Source: Deltaproteobacteria bacterium (GTDB lineage: Bacteria > Desulfobacterota > Syntrophia > Syntrophales > UBA2210). From it: a DNA stretch of 56,664 bases. Shown here in pieces: positions 31,672 to 41,300 of the stretch. The notes beneath the pieces were generated by a model that was given only the letters and a program-made list of their open reading frames with translations, was not told where the DNA came from and made no database searches. The number at the start of each line of letters is the position of its first letter. The first letter of the stretch is position 1. Position numbers and translations under genes: made by a program. The stretch covers positions 1 to 56,664 of the forward strand of contig JAFGBH010000006.1 in NCBI GenBank assembly GCA_016933215.1, read 5' to 3'.

Positions 31672-32397
31672 ATGGGACTTTTTGAAGAAACCTTCAACGA
31701 AATAGAACATTTTCTCGACGGGCGACAACCACTGAGATCATGGAGGATATTGGATGGTAGCGTATGGCCGGCAGGGGGTAGGAGGAACATCGTCCTTGGT
31801 GACGATGTGGGCGTTGAACTGGGAAATCCGGAAAAAGGATCGGTATCCTCTATCATATGGACCGGCCGGAGAAAGAGGGTAAAGGACGAAACCGTTATAC
31901 TCATAGGTCCCGATATATCCGAGAGCATGGGGGAAAGCCTTCCCTACGGAAAGATTGTTTCTGTAGAGGTCGACGGTTTCAACGATGAAAATACCTACGA
32001 TCGCTACAGGGAGATGGAATCGATCAAGTACGACCTTGACCTGAGAGGCTATATGCTTCGGGCCGTCTCGCAATATCAGCGAGAGTGGTGCAGGATCAGC
32101 AGGGAGGCCGTCAGGGAGGGGTTCACCTTTCAGGCCCTGGGGAAGGCCTTGATCGAGAGACTCAAGGAACTCGAATACGTAAGGGGAGTGGAGATGTTAT
32201 TCGTCACGTCCAGTGAATCCGACGTGGCGTATTTAGGGGAGATTACTAAAGGGGTAACGCGGATTGTCGGTGCCATGCACAAGATGGCTGAGGAATTTTC
32301 TCTTGATTGTGACACCTGTGAATACCAGGACGTCTGCAATGAAGTCGGCGAACTACAAGGAATGAGGAAGGCCTTACAGAAAAAAGATGGGGATTGA
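31672..32397 (+). CDS. Stand-alone protein resembling part of acetyl-CoA synthase beta subunit (CdhC/AcsB), with terminal CX2CX4C motif
   Basis: 241 aa; ETVILIGPDISESMGESLPYGKIVSVEV... REWCRISREAVREGFTFQALGKALIERLKELEYVRGVEMLFVTSSESDV resembles the GPD/E... W-RISK-A-KGF...HIG--L--K------VDKVQVTIYTD region of AcsB/CdhC; C-terminal CDTCEYQDVC. Resemblance recalled from memory, not searched. Confidence 0.62.
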   Translation: MGLFEETFNEIEHFLDGRQPLRSWRILDGSVWPAGGRRNIVLGDDVGVELGNPEKGSVSSIIWTGRRKRVKDETVILIGPDISESMGESLPYGKIVSVEVDGFNDENTYDRYREMESIKYDLDLRGYMLRAVSQYQREWCRISREAVREGFTFQALGKALIERLKELEYVRGVEMLFVTSSESDVAYLGEITKGVTRIVGAMHKMAEEFSLDCDTCEYQDVCNEVGELQGMRKALQKKDGD

Positions 32398-33166
32398 GAG
32401 GGTAATGAAAACAAAGACCATAGCCGTATTCGGCAAGGGTGGTGTCGGGAAAACCACGATATCGGCCATCATGCTGAACATTCTCGCCGAACGATGCGAC
32501 GGAAGTATACTCGCCATTGATGCAGACCCCTCGTATGGACTCGCCTTCGCGATGGGATTTGGGGTGAAAAAGACCGTTGACGATATACGAAAGGATATCA
32601 TCAAGAGTATAAAAAAGGGGATCAGACGTGATAAGGAAGATACACTGCGGATGCTTGACTATGAAGTCTTCGATGCCCTGACGCAGGGTACAAAGATTGC
32701 CTTTCTTGCAATAGGACGACCTGAAGACGAAGGGTGCTACTGCAAGGTCAACTATCTTTTGAAGGATATTATTGCCGACCTCGCCGGTAATTTTGATATT
32801 GTTCTCATCGATGGGGAGGCCGGAGTGGAGCAGATAAACAGAAGGGTAATGAAAACAGTTGATTCCCTGGTGCTCGTATCTGACACCTCTGCGAAGGGGA
32901 TAAATGTGGTGGAAACAATACGACATGTCGCCCATGACAACAGGGCCGTGGATTATCAAAAGATCGGACTCGTCATCAATCGGGCACGGAGTGAGGAAGA
33001 GGCTGAGCGCATACACCGGAATACGTCACTCGATCTTTTGGGCTGGATGCCCGATGATGACCTCATACGTGAATATGACTTTGAGGGAAGACCCCTGACG
33101 GACTTACCCCCCTCATCGACGACCAGGCAGATGGTGATCGGCGTTCTGGAAAAGCTGGGATTCTAA
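32387..33166 (+). CDS. CooC/AcsF-type MinD-family ATPase (Ni insertion accessory protein-like)
   Basis: 259 aa; AVFGKGGVGKTTISAIML P-loop, LAIDADPSYGLAFAMG, GCYCKVNYLLKDI (CxC encoded at 32735-32743), LVSDTSAKGINVVETI. Alternative start ATG 32405. Confidence 0.87.
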   Translation: MGIERVMKTKTIAVFGKGGVGKTTISAIMLNILAERCDGSILAIDADPSYGLAFAMGFGVKKTVDDIRKDIIKSIKKGIRRDKEDTLRMLDYEVFDALTQGTKIAFLAIGRPEDEGCYCKVNYLLKDIIADLAGNFDIVLIDGEAGVEQINRRVMKTVDSLVLVSDTSAKGINVVETIRHVAHDNRAVDYQKIGLVINRARSEEEAERIHRNTSLDLLGWMPDDDLIREYDFEGRPLTDLPPSSTTRQMVIGVLEKLGF

Positions 33167-33178
33167 GATATTGAACCT

Positions 33179-33198
33179 CCCCGCAACACGTTGCGGGG
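33179..33198. terminator. Hairpin closing the reductase/CooC cluster
   Basis: CCCCGCAAC-AC-GTTGCGGGG immediately after the CooC-like stop; no strong T-tract. Confidence 0.45.
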
Positions 33199-33222
33199 AC
33201 CCTTCGATTGTTTAGTAAGTTA

Positions 33223-33260
33223 GAAATTATTTTCTGTGTTTTCCGGCAGAAAATAATTTC
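33223..33260. repeat. Long inverted repeat upstream of hisA
   Basis: GAAATTATTTTCTG (33223-33236) / CAGAAAATAATTTC (33247-33260), 14-bp perfect arms. Confidence 0.6.
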
Positions 33261-33525
33261 GCTAACGCCCTTATCCCGTTTATCGGGATTAAGGAAAATA
33301 TTATTTTATATTCTCGCTTCCCCCTCTGCAAGTAGCGGGGAATGCGCTCGCTGTTCAATTCACTTTCAAGAATTTTTACGAGAAGAGGTTGACAAGAACG
33401 GGATTTATCGGATAGAAAAAACCGTTTATAATCCCCTTCGGTGCCTCGTGAATGAGGGCATGAGTTGGAGAGTATCGTCTTTCCCGCCGAAGCGGGATCG
33501 TTTTGTTTCAAGGGAGAATCATCCG

Positions 33526-34260
33526 GTGATTGTAATACCCGCTATAGACATAAGGGATGGAAAATGTGTCCGCCTCCTTCAGGGTGATTTTGAGCGTACA
33601 ACCGTCTATTCGGACGACCCCGTAGATATGGCAAAGAAATGGCAGGAAAAAGGGGCCGCGCGCATCCACCTGGTCGATCTCGATGGCTCTCGCACCGGTC
33701 GTCCTCAAAACAGGGCGGTAATCGAGAGAATTGCCCGCGAGATAGACGTTCCCCTTCAGGTGGGTGGGGGAATCCGGGATATAAAAACCGTGAGAGACTA
33801 TATCGAAATGGGGGTCGGATATTGTATCGTGGGGACTGTTGCCCTGAAAGACAGAGATTTTGTGATTGAGGCATGTCAACGGTTCAACGATTCGATTATC
33901 CTTGGAATCGATGCACACGACGGAAAAATTTCCGTTGAGGGATGGACGGAACGTACAATCCTTACCCCCCTTGAGATTGCACAAAGTTATGAGGGATGCG
34001 GACTTGCGGCGATAGTCTATACCGACATAGCACGGGACGGTATGGAAACGGGAGTGAACATAGAAGCGACGAAAGAACTTGCTGAATCGGTGACGATTCC
34101 GATTATTGCCTCTGGCGGCGTGTCCGGTATTGATGATATACAAAAGCTCATCGATGTTGAGAAATCGGGAATCATAGGGGTCATCACGGGGAAGGCCCTC
34201 TATGAAGGAACCTTAACCCTGGAAGAGGCAGTGACGATGACTCGAATGACGGGTCGCTGA
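33526..34260 (+). CDS. hisA: Phosphoribosylformimino-5-aminoimidazole carboxamide ribotide isomerase
   Basis: GTG start 33526 with AAGGGAGA upstream: VIVIPAIDIRDGKCVRLLQGDFERTTVYSDDP, LQVGGGIRDI, YTDIARDGMETGVN, IIASGGVSGIDD. ORF-track start 33208 includes noncoding sequence. Confidence 0.94.
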   Translation: MIVIPAIDIRDGKCVRLLQGDFERTTVYSDDPVDMAKKWQEKGAARIHLVDLDGSRTGRPQNRAVIERIAREIDVPLQVGGGIRDIKTVRDYIEMGVGYCIVGTVALKDRDFVIEACQRFNDSIILGIDAHDGKISVEGWTERTILTPLEIAQSYEGCGLAAIVYTDIARDGMETGVNIEATKELAESVTIPIIASGGVSGIDDIQKLIDVEKSGIIGVITGKALYEGTLTLEEAVTMTRMTGR

Positions 34261-34292
34261 TCTTCAGGGCTTGAGCGAGAGGGGCATAGGAT

Positions 34293-34637
34293 ATGGAAGA
34301 CTGCATATTTTGCAAGATTGTACGGGGGGAGATACCGAGTACCGTCGTCTATGAAAACGACGATGTTCTGGCCTTCGAGGACATTAATCCGATGGCCCCC
34401 GTTCATGTGGTGGTGATTCCAAAGAAACACATCGCAACCCTTATGGATGTAAAGGGGGATGAGATGGGCACAATGGGAAGTATCGTCTCCGCAGTCCAGG
34501 AGGTAGCGAAGATAAAGGGAATCGATGAGAAAGGGTTCAGGATGGTGGTAAACTGCAACGAGGAAGGTGGACAGCTTGTTTTTCACCTCCATATTCATGT
34601 TCTGGGCGGAAAGAGGTTACGGGACGAACTGGATTAG
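34293..34637 (+). CDS. HIT family protein (HinT-like)
   Basis: MEDCIFCKIVRGEIPSTVVYENDDVLAFEDINPMAPVHVVVIPKKHI; GGQLVFHLHIHVLGGK histidine triad. Confidence 0.95.
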   Translation: MEDCIFCKIVRGEIPSTVVYENDDVLAFEDINPMAPVHVVVIPKKHIATLMDVKGDEMGTMGSIVSAVQEVAKIKGIDEKGFRMVVNCNEEGGQLVFHLHIHVLGGKRLRDELD

Positions 34638-34701
34638 AAAATTTGACAATTCGATAAAAGCAATTAAATTAAAGTGGTGTCGCATATAACCGAATATTGA
34701 A

Positions 34702-35178
34702 GTGAGCGAGAAAAGCAGGGTGAGTGAAGCTATGGATATGATAGTAAAAGTTGAAAATGAAATGAAAGATGCTGCCAAGGCGAGAGACAAGATACGATTG
34801 TCCGCGCTTCGCATGATGAAGGCCGCTCTCCATAACAGGGAAATAGACTCGAAAGACGGATTAACCGACCAGGATGCACTACAGGTACTATCTTCTCTTG
34901 CAAAACAGAGGAAGGATTCGATTGAACAGTTCAAAAATGGTGGAAGGCTGGAACTGGCTGAACGGGAAGAACAGGAACTCCATATAATCCAGGAATTTAT
35001 GCCCGATCAGATCTCCGAGGAGGAGATAGGGGCAATAATCGAAAAGGCCATCGAAGAGGTGGGGGCTGCCAGTGTCAGGGATATGGGCAAGGTCATGAAG
35101 GCCCTTATGCCTGAGATTACGGGACGGGCAGATGGCAAAGTCGTCAGTGAATTGGTAAAGGAAAGATTATCTTCTTGA
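34702..35178 (+). CDS. GatB/YqeY domain protein
   Basis: KDAAKARDKIRLSALRMMKAALHNREID...SSLAKQRKDSIEQFKNGGR...EQELHIIQEFMPDQISEEEI. Start ambiguous (34702 or 34720). Confidence 0.9.
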   Translation: MSEKSRVSEAMDMIVKVENEMKDAAKARDKIRLSALRMMKAALHNREIDSKDGLTDQDALQVLSSLAKQRKDSIEQFKNGGRLELAEREEQELHIIQEFMPDQISEEEIGAIIEKAIEEVGAASVRDMGKVMKALMPEITGRADGKVVSELVKERLSS

Positions 35179-35336
35179 TCTAAAGAGCCGGGGCAACAGA
35201 AATTTTCTACCGATCTATAGACTGTTAATCTTTCTTTTTCGTAAAGAGATTTCCGCAATTCCAGAATATGGCTATTCTGGTGTCCTAAGCATAAGAAGTT
35301 CTGTCCATACAAATTTGCCCGAAGAGGAAGAGAGAT

Positions 35337-37115
35337 TTGAAGGGGCATATTCCTGAAGAGATTATAGAAGATATAAAAACAAGGGCGAATATCGTCGATA
35401 TCGTCTCCGAATATGTTTCACTGAAGAAGACAGGGAGAAACTTTGTGGGTCTCTGTCCCTTCCACAAGGAAAAATCGCCCTCTTTTACGGTCAACCCGGA
35501 AAAACAGATTTTTTACTGTTTCGGCTGCGGGGAGGGTGGAAACGCCGTTACCTTCATAATGAAAACAAATGAGATGACCTATCCCGAGGCGATCAGGCAC
35601 TTGGCGGCAAGGCTGGGTATTGTCATCCCGGCGATGAGAGTGACGACGTCGGAAAAGAGGAGTGCAAGCGAGAGAGAGAAACTTAACCGTATCAACACCA
35701 TGGCCGCTGAACATTTTTCAAAGAATTTTACTTCCGCACGGGGAAAAGTGGCACGGGATTATATGACAAAGAGGGGAATGGATGAAACCATTATAAAAGA
35801 ATTCCGTGTGGGCTATTCCCCCGATGAGTGGAGAAATCTGAAGGACTATTATGACAGGAATGGCGTTCCCTTGGCACTCGTTGAAAAGGCGGGGCTCATC
35901 ATTGGAAAGGACAACGGGCAATTCTATGACCGGTTCAGGGGAAGGCTGATTTTTCCCATTGTCGATCTCGCCGGTAATGTGATCGCCTTCGGGGGAAGGG
36001 TGCTTGGCGAAGGAGAGCCAAAATATCTTAATTCTCCCGAATCACCGGTGTATTCAAAGGGTAAGACACTTTATGGCCTCTATCAGACAAAAGATGATAT
36101 TCGCACAAGAGACTGTGCCATCATTGTCGAGGGTTATTTTGACCTTCTTTCACTCTGGGGGAGCGGTGTCAAAAATGTTATCGCAACCCTCGGGACGGCC
36201 CTCACAAAAAGCCAGATTGAACTCATACGGAGATTCACCCGGAATATCGTGATACTATTCGATCCCGACGAAGGTGGAAGGAGTGCCGTGGAGCGAAGCC
36301 TCCAGTTATTTCTCGAGGAGAAAATACATGCAAAGGTGGTGGTGCTCCCCGACAATAACGATCCCGCCGACTTTGTGATGAAATACGGGAGGGAGGCCCT
36401 GGAGGATAGGATCGTGAATGCCTCTTCCATGGTAGATTATTACATTGAGCGTATCATCGGAGGCAGGGGAACCCTCGAGGAAAACATTGATTCCATCGGC
36501 GATTCCATCTCCTTTATCGGACATATAGCCGATCCGATAGAGCGGAATCTCTTTATAAAAAGGGTGTCCGAGAAATTGGGTGCTGATCAGGGATTACTAA
36601 AAACGGAAGTGGCCAGGGTCCTCAAAAAGTCGGGGAGGGATTCGAAGGCCAAAGAACCCGAAAGGCGGGGCACAAAGAGTGTTGATGCAATAGAGCTGAG
36701 TCTCATTTATATGATGTGTGAATATCCTGAAAAGATACCCCGTGTCATCGGTGAAAAGACGATCGATTATTTTGTAAGTTCCGAACTCAGAACTCTGGGG
36801 CAGGCGCTTATCGGGTCCTTTGAGAAGGGCAACGGACGGGACATCTCGGATCTCGTCAATGAGATGGAGCATGATACCGTTAAAGAGAAACTGATGAAGA
36901 TGATGGTGGAGAAGCAACCCTTTGACGAAGGAGTTATCGACAGAGTTTTTGAGGATACCCTGAAAAAGATCAGGGTGAAGTGGTATAAGAACAGGCATAA
37001 AATCATAAAAAGGGAGCTTGCACGGGCACAGGAAATGGGTGATAAGGATCTGAGTGCGAGGCTTTTGATGGAAAAGGGAAAACTGCTGAAAGAGGAAAAA
37101 GGGTCCTATCAGTAA
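35337..37115 (+). CDS. dnaG: DNA primase
   Basis: 592 aa; GLCPFHKEKSPSFTVNPEKQIFYCFGCGEGGNAVTFIMK zinc finger; YLNSPESPVYSKGKTLYGL; VEGYFDLLSLW TOPRIM; TTG start. Confidence 0.96.
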   Translation: MKGHIPEEIIEDIKTRANIVDIVSEYVSLKKTGRNFVGLCPFHKEKSPSFTVNPEKQIFYCFGCGEGGNAVTFIMKTNEMTYPEAIRHLAARLGIVIPAMRVTTSEKRSASEREKLNRINTMAAEHFSKNFTSARGKVARDYMTKRGMDETIIKEFRVGYSPDEWRNLKDYYDRNGVPLALVEKAGLIIGKDNGQFYDRFRGRLIFPIVDLAGNVIAFGGRVLGEGEPKYLNSPESPVYSKGKTLYGLYQTKDDIRTRDCAIIVEGYFDLLSLWGSGVKNVIATLGTALTKSQIELIRRFTRNIVILFDPDEGGRSAVERSLQLFLEEKIHAKVVVLPDNNDPADFVMKYGREALEDRIVNASSMVDYYIERIIGGRGTLEENIDSIGDSISFIGHIADPIERNLFIKRVSEKLGADQGLLKTEVARVLKKSGRDSKAKEPERRGTKSVDAIELSLIYMMCEYPEKIPRVIGEKTIDYFVSSELRTLGQALIGSFEKGNGRDISDLVNEMEHDTVKEKLMKMMVEKQPFDEGVIDRVFEDTLKKIRVKWYKNRHKIIKRELARAQEMGDKDLSARLLMEKGKLLKEEKGSYQ

Positions 37116-37130
37116 ATATTTCAGGGAGAA

Positions 37131-38897
37131 GTGAAAATGAAGAAGATAATGAACTCGGATGAGGTAAAAAAACTAATTTCAATGGGTGAAGAGAAGGGTT
37201 TTCTTACCTATGACGATTTCAATGACATATTGCCCTCCGAGGTAGTTTCATCTTCCAAGATAGACGACATAATCGTGCTCTTCGGTGAGAAGAATATCGA
37301 TATCATCGATGTCGATAGTGACGATAAAGAGGGTCTGAAAAAGACGGAAGAGGAACTTGAAAAAAAGAGTGAAATCGCCAAGGCAAGTGCATCGTCTCTC
37401 TCGCAGACACTTGCAAAGACTGGTGATCCCGTCAAGATGTATCTCCGCGAGATGGGGCTTGTCTCTCTTCTCTCCCGTGAGGAGGAGGTGGAAATCGCAA
37501 AGAAGATTGAGGCAGGAGAGGAAAAGATCATGGGAACCCTCTTCAGCATGCGAGTTTTTGTGAAGGAAGTGATTGATATAGGGGCAAAGCTTCGAAGCGG
37601 GGAGATAAAGATAAAGGCCGTTATCGGAAATCTCGAAGACGAAGGTGGTTTTGTTGAGGAAGATATCCATATGGAACGGGTGCAGAATCTCATAGACAGG
37701 GTAACCGTCCTGGATGCAAGAAATGCGGTCCTTCAGGAGAAGCTGAAAGATGAGACGCTGAGCGATCTGAGCCGAAAAAGGGCTGAAAATGAATGTGCGA
37801 AAAATTCAAAGGAGATAGCTGATCTCTGCAAGGAAGTGAATTTCAGTAAGAAACGTATCAATGCTATGGTGTCGAGGCTGAAAGATTCCGTAAGCCGCAT
37901 TAGAAGAATTGAGAAAAGGATGAAAACCTGCAGGGACCAGACAGGCGCACCGATAAAAACGTTGGAAAAGGCCTTCATCCGGATGAGGAACGATAAGGAC
38001 AAAGGGAAGGCGGCCGCGAAAGAGATAGGGGTAAAACTTGACAAGCTGAGAGATTACGAACGCATTGTTAGAGAGTCGCGACGAGAGAGAAAACGGGTAA
38101 CCTCTGAGATAAGTGTGACCTCGGACAACCTCAAAAAGGTGGTGGAGTCGATAGTCAGGGCGGAGAGCGAGGCCAACGAGGCAAAACAGAAACTGATTAA
38201 GGCCAACCTCAGGCTGGTGGTAAGCATTGCCAAGAAATATACGAATCGTGGATTACAATTTCTGGATCTCATTCAGGAAGGTAATATAGGATTGATGAAG
38301 GCCGTTGAAAAATTCGAATATCAGAGGGGATATAAGTTTTCTACCTATGCCACATGGTGGATCAGGCAGGCCATAACACGGGCAATAGCGGACCAGGCAC
38401 GGACGATACGAATTCCCGTGCATATGATCGAGACGATCAACAAGCTGATCAGGACGTCGCGGTATCTTGTTCAGGAACTGGGAAGGGAGCCGAACCCATC
38501 GGAGATCGCAGAAAAGATGGAGTTCCCACTTGAAAAGGTCAGGAAGGTGCTGAAAATCGCCAAAGAGCCCATATCACTGGAAACCCCCATAGGCGAGGAG
38601 GAGGATAGTTCTCTGGGAGATTTCATCGAAGATAAAAAGATCATGTCTCCCTCGGATGCCACGATGAGAATGGATCTGGCCACACAGACCAGAAAGATTC
38701 TTTCCACCCTGACGCCGAGAGAGGAGAAGGTTCTCAGGATGCGTTTCGGAATCAGCGAAAAGACCGATTTTGACATGGAGAAGGAACGCGGTGATCTCTC
38801 CGATACCATAGAGCGTGCGCGCCAGATCGAAGACAACGTTTTGAAGAAGATGCGGGTGTCATCGAGGAGACGGGAAATAAAAAGCGGGAATAAATAA
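37131..38897 (+). CDS. rpoD: RNA polymerase sigma factor RpoD (sigma70)
   Basis: 588 aa; [80 protein letters not shown]; region 4 [14 protein letters not shown]. Confidence 0.98.
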   Translation: MKMKKIMNSDEVKKLISMGEEKGFLTYDDFNDILPSEVVSSSKIDDIIVLFGEKNIDIIDVDSDDKEGLKKTEEELEKKSEIAKASASSLSQTLAKTGDPVKMYLREMGLVSLLSREEEVEIAKKIEAGEEKIMGTLFSMRVFVKEVIDIGAKLRSGEIKIKAVIGNLEDEGGFVEEDIHMERVQNLIDRVTVLDARNAVLQEKLKDETLSDLSRKRAENECAKNSKEIADLCKEVNFSKKRINAMVSRLKDSVSRIRRIEKRMKTCRDQTGAPIKTLEKAFIRMRNDKDKGKAAAKEIGVKLDKLRDYERIVRESRRERKRVTSEISVTSDNLKKVVESIVRAESEANEAKQKLIKANLRLVVSIAKKYTNRGLQFLDLIQEGNIGLMKAVEKFEYQRGYKFSTYATWWIRQAITRAIADQARTIRIPVHMIETINKLIRTSRYLVQELGREPNPSEIAEKMEFPLEKVRKVLKIAKEPISLETPIGEEEDSSLGDFIEDKKIMSPSDATMRMDLATQTRKILSTLTPREEKVLRMRFGISEKTDFDMEKERGDLSDTIERARQIEDNVLKKMRVSSRRREIKSGNK

Positions 38898-38935
38898 GGA
38901 AATCGGTAGTGTTGTGGAAAGTGAGGGATGCCATT

Positions 38936-39217
38936 ATGCCGGAAAAACCATATATTTCGGGGACCTTTTGCAGGGATATCGGGTGTGCGCACCATAGGGC
39001 GCTGGAAAGTTTAACGGGTGAGGAATATATTCAGAAAAAGACCGTCTACTGCAGAGATTGCTTCGCCTGGCAATTCTACAACTGGCTGAAGGAAAACAAC
39101 TGGAGGGTAGTCAAGACGGCCCCGGAGATGTCGGCGAAGGAACTTGCGGCTCATATTAAGGGGATTGATCCCGTCAAGGTGGAAGACCTCACCATGGACG
39201 AGATACTCTGTCTGTAA
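38936..39217 (+). CDS. Small Cys-rich protein of unknown function
   Basis: 93 aa from ATG 38936: [56 protein letters not shown]...; CX4C and CX2C motifs. Confidence 0.6.
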   Translation: MPEKPYISGTFCRDIGCAHHRALESLTGEEYIQKKTVYCRDCFAWQFYNWLKENNWRVVKTAPEMSAKELAAHIKGIDPVKVEDLTMDEILCL

Positions 39218-39358
39218 AAAAAGAATGTAATAAAGGGGAGGTATACCCCTCGTTTTGTAATGCGCTGAAAAGCGGGTGCATACGCTCAAAGATTTCCCGA
39301 GGCACGACTTCGGAGACCTTCAAGAGTGTGATGAAAGATCAGTTTCGGTCCTTCGCAG

Positions 39359-39748
39359 TTACTCGCCGCAATATGCCACGGCCTCGATTTCGATATGAAC
39401 GTCTTTCGGCAGGCGACTCACCTCCACGCAGGCCCTTGCGGGAAGCGATTTTCCGAAGTATTCCCCGTAGATTTCATTAAATTCGGCAAAGTTGTTCATG
39501 TCGTTCAAATAGATTGTGACCTTTACCGTGTCATCGAGATTCGATCCCCCGGCTTCGATAATCGCCTTGAGATTTTCCAGCACCATCCGTGTCTCATTTC
39601 CGAAGGATTCCTGAACAAGCTCTCCCGTTTGGGGATTAATGGCGATTTGTCCCGACACGTAGAGAAAGCCCCCGATCTTGATTGCCTGCGAATAGGGGCC
39701 GACCGGCGCCGGAGCGCCTCCGGTAATTATACTCTGTTTTTTCATCAT
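39359..39748 (-). CDS. RidA family protein (enamine/imine deaminase)
   Basis: [42 protein letters not shown]...[31 protein letters not shown] upstream of internal Met; ORF-track start 39871 is probably too long. Confidence 0.93.
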   Translation of the reverse strand: MMKKQSIITGGAPAPVGPYSQAIKIGGFLYVSGQIAINPQTGELVQESFGNETRMVLENLKAIIEAGGSNLDDTVKVTIYLNDMNNFAEFNEIYGEYFGKSLPARACVEVSRLPKDVHIEIEAVAYCGE

Positions 39749-39966
39749 TCTCCTCCCACCATTCCCTCTCTTACTAATGAGCAAGCGCGGTGATGTCAAC
39801 AACAAAGTATGTGGCTTCTCTTCCCTGACGGCAAATGATCGCCTCGGGGGTTTAAAAGACTGCTTCGTCATTTAATCCTATTATGATATAAGGGTTGCAA
39901 CACGGTCAGGCCTTTGTTAAAGGTTTAAAATATTTTGATATAAAGCGATAAAATACAGATCTCGCT

Positions 39967-41295
39967 ATGGAAAACATCCTTACTGTCACGGAATTGACGG
40001 CCAATATTAAGGCCCTTCTGGAAACGAGCTTTGGGCTCCTCTGGGTAACGGGTGAGGTTTCAAACCTGAGGCGTCCCGCCTCGGGTCATGTATATTTTAC
40101 CCTGAAGGATGAGACGAGCCAGATACGTGCCGTTATCTTTCGGCCGACCTTTGCCAAAATAGGCTTTGCCCTTGAGGACGGAATGGAGATAGTCTGCCGC
40201 GGGAGGCTGAATGTATATCACCTTCGCGGGGAGTATCAGATCGTGATCGATGCCGCCGAACCGAGGGGCGTCGGGGCGCTTCAGATGGCCTTTGAACAGC
40301 TCAAAAGGCGTCTCGATGAGGAAGGCCTTTTTGATCCGTCCCGCAAGAAGAGGATTCCCTTTCTCCCGAAAAGAATCGGTGTCGTCACCTCATCCACCGG
40401 AGCGGCCATACGGGATATCCTGAATATTACGGGGAGAAGGTTTCCTTCAGTTAATATCCTGATTGCGCCCGTAAGGGTCCAGGGTGTGGAGGCACCCCCG
40501 GAGATATGCGATGCTATTGCTCGTCTCAATGCGATCCCCGATATCGACGTGATCATCCTGACCCGCGGAGGGGGCTCACTTGAAGATCTCTTTCCCTTCA
40601 ATGATGAGCGGGTTGCCCGGGCGATTGTTTCCTCCGAAATTCCCGTCATATCGGCAGTGGGCCATGAAATAGATTTTACCATTTCCGATTTTGTGGCCGA
40701 TCTCAGGGCGCCAACCCCCTCAGCTGCGGCAGAGTTGGTTGTTCCCGAGAGAAGAGAACTGGCAGGAATGTTGGGGAGTCTCGATACGAGGTTGACGAAC
40801 GGTTGGAAGAAAAAAACCGAACGGTCGCGGGAGGCCGTCTCAGCTCTTCGCGAACGATTGAGGGATCCTAGAAAAAAGATTGCCGACCTCAGGATCAGAA
40901 TCGACGATCAAACCTTTCGAATTGCCGAAGACATGAAAAGAATCCTCGCCAGGAGAAGGGATCTCGTTCTCTATGCGGGAAGACTCCTGATGCTTGTCAA
41001 TCCTGCGGGAGAGGTGCGTGACTACCGTTTAGCCGTTGAAAATCTCAAAAAAAGTGTTATAGCGGGAACCACATTTTACCTGAAGAACACGAAAAACAGG
41101 TTTCAGAGAGAATGTGTCATGCTGGAGAGCCTGAACCCCCTTTCCGTTTTGAAACGGGGGTACGGGATAGTGAAACAATTACCCGAGGGGAACATCGTCA
41201 GGGATGCGACTACCCTTGCCGTGGGAAGCCGGATCGATGTCAGGTTGTTCTCCGGAAGCCTCTCGGCAGAAGTGACCAAGGTTTCCGAGGAGTAA
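39967..41295 (+). CDS. xseA: Exodeoxyribonuclease VII large subunit
   Basis: 442 aa; VTGEVSNLRRPASGHVYFTLKDETSQIRAVIFR, KRIGVVTSSTGAAIRDI, LTRGGGSLEDLFPFNDERVARAI, SAVGHEIDFTISDFVAD. Confidence 0.97.
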   Translation: MENILTVTELTANIKALLETSFGLLWVTGEVSNLRRPASGHVYFTLKDETSQIRAVIFRPTFAKIGFALEDGMEIVCRGRLNVYHLRGEYQIVIDAAEPRGVGALQMAFEQLKRRLDEEGLFDPSRKKRIPFLPKRIGVVTSSTGAAIRDILNITGRRFPSVNILIAPVRVQGVEAPPEICDAIARLNAIPDIDVIILTRGGGSLEDLFPFNDERVARAIVSSEIPVISAVGHEIDFTISDFVADLRAPTPSAAAELVVPERRELAGMLGSLDTRLTNGWKKKTERSREAVSALRERLRDPRKKIADLRIRIDDQTFRIAEDMKRILARRRDLVLYAGRLLMLVNPAGEVRDYRLAVENLKKSVIAGTTFYLKNTKNRFQRECVMLESLNPLSVLKRGYGIVKQLPEGNIVRDATTLAVGSRIDVRLFSGSLSAEVTKVSEE

Positions 41296-41300
41296 GAAGG

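Noticed and set aside
33208-33525. N-terminal extension of hisA in the ORF track
   Set aside because: Sequence before GTG 33526 is intergenic with hairpins; homologous HisA begins at VIVIPAIDIRDG and an RBS sits at about 33510.
39234-39256. Possible terminator AGGGG-AGGTATA-CCCCT-CGTTTT
   Set aside because: Only a 5-bp stem and a short T run; too weak to call.
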